DNA of 7,531 nt. Source: Dysgonamonadaceae bacterium (GTDB lineage Bacteria > Bacteroidota > Bacteroidia > Bacteroidales > Azobacteroidaceae). Positions 1-6,124 of the stretch are shown here, one piece after another. The position numbers and the translations under genes are program-made. Position 1 is the first letter of the stretch, and each line of letters opens with the position of its first letter. The stretch is taken from positions 1 through 7,531 of the forward strand of contig JAITAH010000407.1 in the NCBI GenBank assembly GCA_031284225.1, given 5' to 3'. The notes below the pieces were generated by a model. That model made no database searches. It was not told where the DNA came from and saw nothing but the letters and a program-made list of their open reading frames with translations.

Positions 1-533
1 CGCATGACTCGTTCGATTTCGTATTGTAAATCCAGATCCGTCATTCCGGGAGAGAAAAGGGCAGGGATTTTTTGGTAAGCTTCGCGATGCCGGGCGGCCG
101 AATAGCGGAATTGCTCGATTTCCCACGGCGTTTTGAACATCCGCGACTGGCGCAGGATGGACGTTGCATTAACCGTTTTTTTCGGACAAAACAGCGCATG
201 CAACCGGATGTATTCGTTATACGTGAGCTGATCGGATTCCAACGCCAAAACATTGGGCAATGCGCTTCGCTGTTTCAATACATCGGGAATATCTTCCGGT
301 TTGCGGATGTGGATGATGTTTTTATGTTCAAAAGCGCCCGATTTGCGAGCGAAAAACAACGGTTCGCCTTCCTGGGGCATATAGATATAGCCGTCGAAAA
401 TATAGCCGGTTAGATAATAGATGTTTACGGTAGAATGGATGAGACAAGCGTCTGCGGCTTGTTCCTGTAATAATTGTTGAATCCGGGCGTAACGTAGCTG
501 TAAATCTTCCGGAGGTGGAAAAGATGCGTTCAT
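1..533 (-). CDS. M24 family metallopeptidase (Xaa-Pro aminopeptidase/prolidase type), 3' end outside window
   Basis: The minus strand is open from an ATG at 533-531 to the window edge, giving the first 177 residues. Residues 1 to about 125 fit a creatinase N-terminal domain (for example HSTVNIYYLTGY near 33-44 and a short beta-rich segment with EGEPLFFARKSGAF). It then enters the M24 'pita-bread' domain through the linker LRQSRMFKTPWEIEQFRYSAA (about 127-147), the R-x-x-K-x-x-x-E-I pattern typical of the family. M24 enzymes are two-metal cytosolic peptidases that often cleave X-Pro bonds or dipeptides. The metal ligands (two Asp, one His, two Glu) lie in the missing C-terminal half, so activity and Xaa-Pro specificity cannot be confirmed. 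The gene diverges from folC with a 79-nt gap, and a TAnnTTTG box lies just upstream. The family call is firm; the substrate is unknown. Confidence 0.85.
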   Translation of the reverse strand, partial: MNASFPPPEDLQLRYARIQQLLQEQAADACLIHSTVNIYYLTGYIFDGYIYMPQEGEPLFFARKSGAFEHKNIIHIRKPEDIPDVLKQRSALPNVLALESDQLTYNEYIRLHALFCPKKTVNATSILRQSRMFKTPWEIEQFRYSAARHREAYQKIPALFSPGMTDLDLQYEIERVM

Positions 534-564
534 AATATTTGTTTATCTGTATTTAATTCGGGTG

Positions 565-572
565 CAAATGTA
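565..572 (-). promoter_or_regulatory. Putative Bacteroidota -7 box for the M24 peptidase gene
   Basis: On the minus strand the sequence reads TACATTTG, an exact match to the Bacteroidota sigma-ABfr -7 consensus TAnnTTTG. It lies 31 nt upstream of the ATG at 533, which would leave an A/T-rich leader of roughly 25 nt. I see no convincing TTTG at the expected -33 spacing, so the call rests on the -7 match and position. Confidence 0.55.
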
Positions 573-583
573 ACATTTTTGCC

Positions 584-591
584 TATATTTG
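584..591 (+). promoter_or_regulatory. Putative Bacteroidota -7 box for folC
   Basis: TATATTTG matches TAnnTTTG exactly and ends 21 nt before the folC ATG at 613, implying a very short leader (about 16-18 nt) that is A-rich and lacks a Shine-Dalgarno. The -33 element is poor (at best TTCG at 557-560, with a long spacer). The box is back to back with the opposed box at 565-572, only 11 nt away. Confidence 0.55.
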
Positions 592-612
592 CAGCCGAAT
601 TAACAAATAATT

Positions 613-1911
613 ATGACCTACAACGAAACAATCGCTTATCTCTACCGGCTGGCTCCGATGTTTCAGCAAATGGGAAGCAGCGCGTATAAAGAAGGGATGG
701 ATAATTCTTTTCGGATAGACCGGCAGTTGAATTATCCGCATACGCAGTATAAAACGATTCATGTGGCGGGGACTAACGGGAAGGGTTCTACTTCGCATTT
801 GTTGGCTTCGATATTGCAGGAGGCCGGTTATAAAGTCGGACTTTATACTTCGCCTCATTTGCTGGATTTCCGCGAGCGGATACGGATCAACGGCGAACCG
901 GTCGGCGAGGATTTTGTGATTGATTTTGTTGCGCGGCGCCGGACGTTTTTCGAATCTATTAGGCCTTCTTTTTTTGAGCTGACTACCGGAATGGCTTTTG
1001 CCTGTTTCGCCGAACAGCAAGTAGATGTGGCGGTGGTGGAAGTCGGATTGGGCGGCCGCCTGGATTGTACCAACGTGATTACGCCGGTGTTGAGTATTAT
1101 TACCAACATCAGTTTCGACCATACCAACTTGCTGGGAAATACGTTGTCCGCTATCGCCCGGGAAAAAGCGGGTATTATAAAACCGGACGTGCCGGTCGTG
1201 ATCGGCGAGGCGGAAGGCGAAGTCAGGGAGACGTTTATGAAAGAGAGTTACAGGATAAGGGGAGGGAAGGAACCGGTTTTTGTGCAGGAAAAGAATCCGG
1301 TGTTGGGGGCGGAATTGCTTCCGTCCGGTCATTGGAAATTTGAAACTGCGGATTATCCGGGATTGATTGGCGAACTGGGCGGTTACGCTCAGGAAAAAAA
1401 TGCGGCCACGGTTTTGTGCGCCGTTGAAATACTGAAAAATGGAATTTTTACTATTCCTGCCACGGCGGTGTATGAAGGTTTCCTCCATGTAACCGGCAAC
1501 ACCGGACTGATGGGGCGCTGGCAAGTGATACAATCCTGTCCGAAAATCGTGCTGGATACGGGACACAACGCGGGCGGTATGCAATACATTGTCCGGCAGT
1601 TGCAATCGGAGTCTTTCGACCGGCTGCATATCCTTTTCGGCATGGTCAACGATAAGGATATTTCGGCCGTGCTGGCGCTTTTGCCTCCCGACGCCCGGTA
1701 TTATTTTACTCAGGCGTCTGTTCCTCGTGCTTTAGACGCCCGCTTATTGGCCGGACAGGCCGAACCGTTCGGATTGCACGGAGCCGTTTTTCCGACAGTT
1801 TCCGAAGCTTTTTTAGCGGCAAAACAAAATGCTACGAAAAAAGATTTTATCTTTGCAGGCGGAAGCTCTTTTATCGTTGCCGATATACTAAAAGAAATTC
1901 AAACAAAATAA
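613..1911 (+). CDS. folC: Bifunctional folylpolyglutamate synthase/dihydrofolate synthase
   Basis: This 432-residue cytosolic Mur-ligase-fold enzyme adds glutamate to dihydropteroate and to tetrahydrofolates, using ATP to form an acyl phosphate. The P-loop GTNGKGS lies at 53-59. It is followed by the family segment YTSPHL (78-83) and the E-x-G-L-G-G-R-L-D-x-T-N block (143-154), SFDH at 167-170, and REKAGIIK at 183-190 with the lysine that is usually carbamylated (K185). The C-terminal domain begins near GRWQV (301-305) and carries DTGHNAGG (315-322), which contacts ADP and acyl phosphate. Length is normal for FolC. The start is the ATG at 613; it sits 21 nt after a TAnnTTTG box and no other plausible upstream start is needed. 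Its stop lies 11 nt before the MFS gene, so the two are probably co-transcribed. Whether it has both activities or only one cannot be told from sequence. Confidence 0.95.
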   Translation: MTYNETIAYLYRLAPMFQQMGSSAYKEGMDNSFRIDRQLNYPHTQYKTIHVAGTNGKGSTSHLLASILQEAGYKVGLYTSPHLLDFRERIRINGEPVGEDFVIDFVARRRTFFESIRPSFFELTTGMAFACFAEQQVDVAVVEVGLGGRLDCTNVITPVLSIITNISFDHTNLLGNTLSAIAREKAGIIKPDVPVVIGEAEGEVRETFMKESYRIRGGKEPVFVQEKNPVLGAELLPSGHWKFETADYPGLIGELGGYAQEKNAATVLCAVEILKNGIFTIPATAVYEGFLHVTGNTGLMGRWQVIQSCPKIVLDTGHNAGGMQYIVRQLQSESFDRLHILFGMVNDKDISAVLALLPPDARYYFTQASVPRALDARLLAGQAEPFGLHGAVFPTVSEAFLAAKQNATKKDFIFAGGSSFIVADILKEIQTK

Positions 1912-1922
1912 AAGTAAGTAAA

Positions 1923-3323
1923 ATGACTGAATTAAGTACTACCCTGAGAGATAAACGGGGATTTCGTTGGCTCATTCTGGGTTTGGTTTCCATTACCATG
2001 CTCTGGTTTTATTATTTAACGGACGCTCTGGCTCCCCTGCAAGCCCGGCTGGAAATTGCTCTGGCCTGGAATGCGGCCGATTATGGTCTCTATTCGGGCG
2101 CTTACGGTTGGTTCAACGTTTTCCTGCTGATGCTAATCTTCGCCGGCATGATTTTGGACAAAATGGGCGTCCGCTTTACCGGAATTGTAGCAATCCTGAT
2201 TATGCTGGCAGGCGCAGGAATTAAGTATTGGGCAATTTCCGGTCATGTAGGAATGGAAATAAGCAGCATCGGAATTGGTAACTGGACGCTTATCACTGCC
2301 CGAAAATCAGCCCTGATTGCCGGACTGGGTTTCGCTGTCTTTGGCGTAGGCGCCGAAATGTTCGGCATAACGGCTAATAAAGCGATTATCCGGTGGTTCA
2401 AAGGCAAAGAACTGGCGTTGGCTATCGGTTTAAATATCTCTGTCGGACGTATTGGGACGGCGCTGGCTATGTTTACTCCGGTTCCTTTGGTTGCCTGGTC
2501 GAAAAATCTGGCGGCTCCGGTTGTGCTGTCTATGATGTTGCTATGCATCGGTTTACTGTTTTTCATTTGGTTTTCGATCTTCGACCGGAAACTGGATAAG
2601 AAAGAAGCTGAAAATCAGCCGGCGAATCAGGAAGAATTTAAGTTTAGCGATATTTTGGCCATTGTCCGGATAAAAGCGTTCTGGATAATTACCGCGCTGT
2701 GCGTGTTGTTTTATTCCGCCCTTTTCCCCTTTATCAAATATGCCACGATGCTGATTGTACAAAAATTCGGCGTTTCCGATGAATTTGCCGGTCTGATACC
2801 CGCCTTATTGCCCTTGTGCGCTTTGATTTTAACTCCTGTTTTCGGCAGCATGTACGACAGGAAAGGGAAAGGCGCTACGATTATGATTATCGGTTCGTCG
2901 ATTCTGCTGGCCGTCCACCTGCTTTTTGCGGCGCCTTCCCTCAACAGTTTGTATTTAGCCGCCGGTTTGATATTGCTGTTGGGCATTTCTTTTTCCTTAG
3001 TTCCGTCTGCCATGTGGCCGTCGGTGGCCAAAATCATTCCGGAGCAGCGTGTCGGTACGGCTTATGCTATTACGTTTTGGGCACAAAACTGGGGAATTAT
3101 GGGCGTTCCCACGCTGATAGGTTTCGTCTTGAACCGGTACTGCATCGTGGGAACAGAGCAGAAAATCGTCGATGGCGTTCCGCTCGAAGTAACGGCATAT
3201 AGTTATACCCTTCCGATGCTGATATTTGCCTGCTTTGGCGCCTTGGCCATTTTGTTTTCCGTATGGTTGAAACGTGAAGATGCTAAAAAAGGATACGGAT
3301 TAGAGAAACCCAATTTTGTTTGA
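1923..3323 (+). CDS. MFS transporter, MFSD1-like
   Basis: This is a 466-residue inner-membrane protein with about 12 hydrophobic segments (roughly 15-33, 56-78, 84-104, 130-150, 163-185, 198-220, 250-272, 288-306, 318-337, 342-362, 378-402, 428-448). It has a charged central loop (221-245), as expected for a major facilitator. The motif A-like loops are GMILDKMGVR (75-84) and GSMYDRKGKG (308-317). Segment 143-180, with its RWFKGKELA core (157-165) after transmembrane segment 4, and the WPSVAKIIPEQRVGTAY block (365-381) resemble the MFSD1 branch as I remember it, whose animal member exports dipeptides from lysosomes. The substrate in this bacterium is inferred at most. The gene follows folC by 11 nt and probably shares its promoter. 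A link to folate transport is possible but not supported by any motif. It ends 3 nt from the convergent gldH stop. Confidence 0.9.
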   Translation: MTELSTTLRDKRGFRWLILGLVSITMLWFYYLTDALAPLQARLEIALAWNAADYGLYSGAYGWFNVFLLMLIFAGMILDKMGVRFTGIVAILIMLAGAGIKYWAISGHVGMEISSIGIGNWTLITARKSALIAGLGFAVFGVGAEMFGITANKAIIRWFKGKELALAIGLNISVGRIGTALAMFTPVPLVAWSKNLAAPVVLSMMLLCIGLLFFIWFSIFDRKLDKKEAENQPANQEEFKFSDILAIVRIKAFWIITALCVLFYSALFPFIKYATMLIVQKFGVSDEFAGLIPALLPLCALILTPVFGSMYDRKGKGATIMIIGSSILLAVHLLFAAPSLNSLYLAAGLILLLGISFSLVPSAMWPSVAKIIPEQRVGTAYAITFWAQNWGIMGVPTLIGFVLNRYCIVGTEQKIVDGVPLEVTAYSYTLPMLIFACFGALAILFSVWLKREDAKKGYGLEKPNFV

Positions 3324-3326
3324 AGT

Positions 3327-3785
3327 TTATTCTTTAGAAACCCGTAATCCGACGTCGGCGACGCCTTTCAATACATCTGCCCGCATCCCTTGTCGAAGGG
3401 TGTAGGTGTAGATTCCCGTATCCGGATATTGTACATTCAACTGATAAGGAAACGAATAGGAATAAAGGCTTATGCCTGAACCGTACCATTTTCCATAAGC
3501 GTCGGCCAAATCGGTACAAAGCGTATCTATGCGCGTACTGCCGGAAGGCGTTTGATATTCGATAAACAACCAGATATTGCGGAATGGGTAATGATCGTTA
3601 TTGCGTAACTGAATCATTACGTGATAAGGAACAGTGGTATCGCGAACAGGTACTTCGAAGCGGATGGCCTCTTTCTTGTCCCACTCGGCGTTAGGAAAAG
3701 AGCGAAAATCCGAAAAGATTTCCGGTTGAGAACAGGTTGAGAGCAGTCCGCCAATGAACAGAAGCGCTAATTTCTTGATGTTCAT
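3327..3785 (-). CDS. gldH: GldH-type lipoprotein (gliding-motility family)
   Basis: This 152-residue protein has a short N-terminal signal (MNIKK, then a hydrophobic stretch from about 6) ending in the lipobox LSTC, with C18 as the lipidated cysteine. The mature part is a single beta-rich domain of GldH type: an FPNAEWDKKEAIRFEV start (about 30-45), the central NNDHYPFRNIWLFIEY region, TRIDTLCTDLADAYGKWYGSG, and the Y-x-Y-x-L-R-Q-G-M-R-x-D-x-L-x-G-V-x-D-V-G-L-R end. GldH was found as a lipoprotein needed for gliding in Flavobacterium johnsoniae, and homologues occur in non-gliding Bacteroidales where their role is unknown. Cys18 is followed by SQPE, which is not a strong surface-export signal, so periplasm-facing anchoring is as likely as surface exposure. 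The gene starts 12 nt after the ricT stop, so it is probably the last gene of the metF operon. No catalytic motif is visible. Confidence 0.85.
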   Translation of the reverse strand: MNIKKLALLFIGGLLSTCSQPEIFSDFRSFPNAEWDKKEAIRFEVPVRDTTVPYHVMIQLRNNDHYPFRNIWLFIEYQTPSGSTRIDTLCTDLADAYGKWYGSGISLYSYSFPYQLNVQYPDTGIYTYTLRQGMRADVLKGVADVGLRVSKE

Positions 3786-3797
3786 ATCAAAAAAACA

Positions 3798-4961
3798 TTA
3801 TTTCTTGTGAGCATTTTTCGGTTGATGCACAAACGCCCGCGGTTCGGAAAAGTTTCTCTGTTCCTGATTTTTGCGGTCGCGATTGTTCGGCTTTTTCTTC
3901 TTTTTTATGGGATCGAACCGCGTAACGCTTTCGTCCAGAATGTCCTGATATTCGCGTTTTGGTTGGTCCTCTTTCCCGTCGATATTCAGCGAAAAAGGCT
4001 TTTGTCCTTTTTTATTTTGAGAAATTACCTCATACGCCCGTTCGGATGAAATAGTTACTAAATTTGCTGCCAGATACTTATCAGTCGAATATTGCATTTG
4101 ATTTTTGAAAATATCCGTTTTAAAATGATAATAAGTAGCGTCCTTCGTTTCCAATGGGATTTCGCGGGAAGGGAACCGGTTTTGCGCTTCCATATAAGCA
4201 TTTACCTCGTAGTTAAGGCAACATTTCAGCTTGGCGCACTGTCCTGCCAACTTTTGCGGATTAAGGGAAATATCCTGTATCCGGGCGGCTCCGGTAGCTA
4301 CGGAAACGAAGTTGCTCATCCATCCTGAGCAGCAGAGTTCGCGACCGCAAGGCCCGATACCGCCGATACGGCCGGCTTCCTGACGCGCTCCAATCTGCTT
4401 CATTTCGATACGGACTCTGAACGCTTCGGCCAAATCTTTGATCAACTGGCGGAAATCTACCCGTTCGTCGGCGATATAGTAAAAAATCGCTTTATTGCCG
4501 TCGCCTTGATATTCCACGTCGCCGATTTTCATTTGCAATCCGAGCGCTTCGGCGATTTTCCGGGAACGAATCATCGTCTGATGTTCTTTGGCTTTAGCTT
4601 CTTCGTATTTTTCAATGTCCAAAGGTTTGGCTTTGCGATAAACTCGCCGGATTTCGGCGTCCGGACGGACGCGATGTTTTTTCATCTGAAGCAGAACCAG
4701 TTGACCGGTCAGCGTAACTGTGCCGATATCGTGTCCCGGACTGGATTCGACGGCGACAATATCGCCTTTCGCTAAATCCAGTTTGTTGCTGTTGAGGAAG
4801 TAATCTTTCCGTGTATTTTTGAATTGTACTTCTACGAAATCGGTGGCTTGTTGCGCTTCGGGAATATCGCACAGCCAGTCGTAAGTATTGAGTTTATTCC
4901 GGTGTTTGCAGCATCCTTTGGCGTTGAGGCAACATTGACCGTGATATAATTGATAATCCAT
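3798..4961 (-). CDS. ricT: RicT/PSP1-domain iron-sulfur protein (YaaT family)
   Basis: This 387-residue protein is related to B. subtilis YaaT/RicT, which with RicA and RicF forms an Fe-S complex that steers RNase Y in mRNA processing. The N-terminal domain (about 42-110) includes KGDIVAVESSPGHDIGTV. The PSP1 C-terminal domain (about 145-260) includes GDVEYQGDGNKAIFYY, VDFRQLIKDLAEAFRVRIEM, GIGPCGRELCC (201-211) and SLNPQKLAGQCAKLKCC (232-248). Conserved cysteines are C205, C210, C211, C242, C247 and C248. A second cysteine group sits at the very N-terminus (C10, C11, C17, C18, C31), outside the core RicT fold. The tail from about 350 is polybasic, with a run of five lysines, and looks disordered. 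The gene lies 33 nt after holB, the same neighbour as in B. subtilis. The family is certain; the RNase Y role is known only in Firmicutes and is not shown here. Confidence 0.88.
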   Translation of the reverse strand: MDYQLYHGQCCLNAKGCCKHRNKLNTYDWLCDIPEAQQATDFVEVQFKNTRKDYFLNSNKLDLAKGDIVAVESSPGHDIGTVTLTGQLVLLQMKKHRVRPDAEIRRVYRKAKPLDIEKYEEAKAKEHQTMIRSRKIAEALGLQMKIGDVEYQGDGNKAIFYYIADERVDFRQLIKDLAEAFRVRIEMKQIGARQEAGRIGGIGPCGRELCCSGWMSNFVSVATGAARIQDISLNPQKLAGQCAKLKCCLNYEVNAYMEAQNRFPSREIPLETKDATYYHFKTDIFKNQMQYSTDKYLAANLVTISSERAYEVISQNKKGQKPFSLNIDGKEDQPKREYQDILDESVTRFDPIKKKKKPNNRDRKNQEQRNFSEPRAFVHQPKNAHKK

Positions 4962-4994
4962 TATGTTTTTAATTTGAAAGTATAAGTTGCAAAA

Positions 4995-6122
4995 TTACGA
5001 TTTTTTCAGTAACACCGCAATTTTCATCGACAAATCGAAAAAAATCATTCGCGGATTGACGTTGGCCTCGACATGTCGTTCCGCCAAAGTCAGTTCTTCC
5101 ATAAACTCGACCACGTTCGTCGCATTGACGTAAGGGGAAAAATTGATGGAAAACTCCGCTTCCTTGCGGTTCAGGTACGTGATTTCCGGCGTTTGCAGCC
5201 GGTAGAGGAAGTTTTCCCGTATCATCCGTTGCGCGTATGCGAAAAAAGCTTTTTGCCGATCGCGTCCCATAGCGGCGAATTCTTCGGATTTTAACTTCAT
5301 ATTCAGTATGTTTCGCGTCCACGAATTGCGCATGATGGAGATAAACAGATCCAGATAATCCTCGTTTTCGTTTGCCGTATTGATCAACCGGACGGCTTCG
5401 GAATAGCTCCCTCTGGCTAAGCGGACGAGCCATGGAACGTCTTCGTCCTGAACAGAATACGTTTCTTGCAAGGCGTTTGTCAGATCCCGATCGTCGATAG
5501 GCGGAACCGTCAAAGTTTGCGTCCGCGATCGAACGGTGGTAATAATTTTTTCCGGTTCTTCGGATACCAAGAGGAAGACCGTTCTTTCGGGCGGTTCTTC
5601 CAGCAGTTTCAGCAATTTATTGGCGGCCACTTCGTGCATTTTTTCCGGCAACCAAATAATCATGATTTTATAGTCCGATTCGTAGGCGCGGAGGTTCAGT
5701 TTCCGCAGGATTTCGTCGCTTTCCCGTGCATAAATCAAACCCTGGGCATTTTCCGCTGAAATCTTGTCCAGCCAATCGGAAAGCGTGCCGTAAGGCGTTT
5801 CCTTGACAAAGGCGCGCCATTCGGGCAAAAAATCGTCGCAAAAAGCCTCCTTACTACCTTTTTTATTGATAATGGGAAAAACGAAATGCAAATCAGGATG
5901 AAATAACTTATTAAGTTGCAAACAACTCGGACAAGCGCCGCAAGCGTCGTCCGGTTGCCGGTTCGTACAATGCAGGTAGCGCGCATAAGCCAGCGCCAAA
6001 CTCAAAGTTCCGACGCCTTCTTGTCCGGAAAAGAGTTGTGCATGAGGAATAAATCCCTCGTTTACCGATTGGATGATGCGGCGTTTCAAATCATTTTGCC
6101 CGATGCAGTTTTTGAAGAACAT
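4995..6122 (-). CDS. holB: DNA polymerase III subunit delta prime (clamp loader)
   Basis: This 375-residue subunit of the clamp loader helps open and load the beta sliding clamp during replication. It starts with FKNCIGQ and IPHAQLFSGQEGVGTL (26-40), the P-loop region. A zinc-binding set C52-x8-C61-x2-C64-x2-C67 follows, as in clamp-loader ATPase-fold subunits. KLLKLLEEPPERTVFLL (169-185) and VRSRTQTL (197-204) mark the AAA+ core; the latter is the SRC motif with Thr in place of Cys but the Arg finger kept (R200). The Walker A lysine is replaced by Thr (T39), so ATP binding is doubtful; delta prime of E. coli is likewise not an ATPase. I chose the ATG at 6122-6120, which overlaps the metF stop as TGATG; a TTG immediately upstream (6125-6123) is in frame but less likely. 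Translation is probably coupled to metF. Confidence 0.93.
   Translation of the reverse strand: MFFKNCIGQNDLKRRIIQSVNEGFIPHAQLFSGQEGVGTLSLALAYARYLHCTNRQPDDACGACPSCLQLNKLFHPDLHFVFPIINKKGSKEAFCDDFLPEWRAFVKETPYGTLSDWLDKISAENAQGLIYARESDEILRKLNLRAYESDYKIMIIWLPEKMHEVAANKLLKLLEEPPERTVFLLVSEEPEKIITTVRSRTQTLTVPPIDDRDLTNALQETYSVQDEDVPWLVRLARGSYSEAVRLINTANENEDYLDLFISIMRNSWTRNILNMKLKSEEFAAMGRDRQKAFFAYAQRMIRENFLYRLQTPEITYLNRKEAEFSINFSPYVNATNVVEFMEELTLAERHVEANVNPRMIFFDLSMKIAVLLKKS
6103..6118. repeat. 16-nt direct repeat, copy 1 (inside holB start)
   Basis: The 16-mer ATGCAGTTTTTGAAGA on the plus strand recurs exactly at 7033-7048. Here, read on the minus strand, it covers holB codons 2-7 (FFKNCI). The flanking bases differ on both sides. 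The two copies are in different reading frames, so shared protein function does not explain the match. Confidence 0.6.
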
Positions 6123-6124
6123 CA
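6120..6124 (-). promoter_or_regulatory. TGATG stop/start overlap of metF and holB
   Basis: On the minus strand the metF stop TGA (6124-6122) shares its A with the holB ATG (6122-6120). A one-base overlap of this type usually supports re-initiation by the terminating ribosome, so holB needs no strong ribosome binding site of its own. This favours the ATG over the adjacent in-frame TTG as the holB start. Confidence 0.75.

Larger units (their letters stand above)
563..593. repeat. Inverted repeat spanning the opposed promoter boxes
   Basis: TGCAAAT (563-569) is the exact reverse complement of ATTTGCA (587-593), with a 17-nt spacer. Each arm contains the TTTG core of one of the two divergent -7 boxes plus the two bases after it. 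The symmetry may simply reflect two promoters facing apart, but it could also be an operator. Confidence 0.5.

Noticed and set aside
583..1629. A 348-codon open frame on the minus strand, antisense to folC
   Set aside because: It lies almost wholly over folC, which has every family motif. Its product is rich in Arg, His, Gln and Pro with no recognisable domain, as expected of a shadow frame.
3349..3365. GC-rich palindromes CCGACGTCGG and GGCGACGCC near the gldH 3' end, as a possible two-way terminator
   Set aside because: They leave almost no loop, have no following T-run on either strand, and lie in well-formed gldH codons.
3786..3797. A run of seven T (minus strand) between ricT and gldH, as a terminator tail
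   Set aside because: No GC-rich hairpin precedes it; A/T-rich spacers are usual between genes here.
4969..5433. A 154-codon minus-strand frame inside holB
   Set aside because: It is out of frame with the clear HolB product, has an Arg-rich composition and shows no domain.
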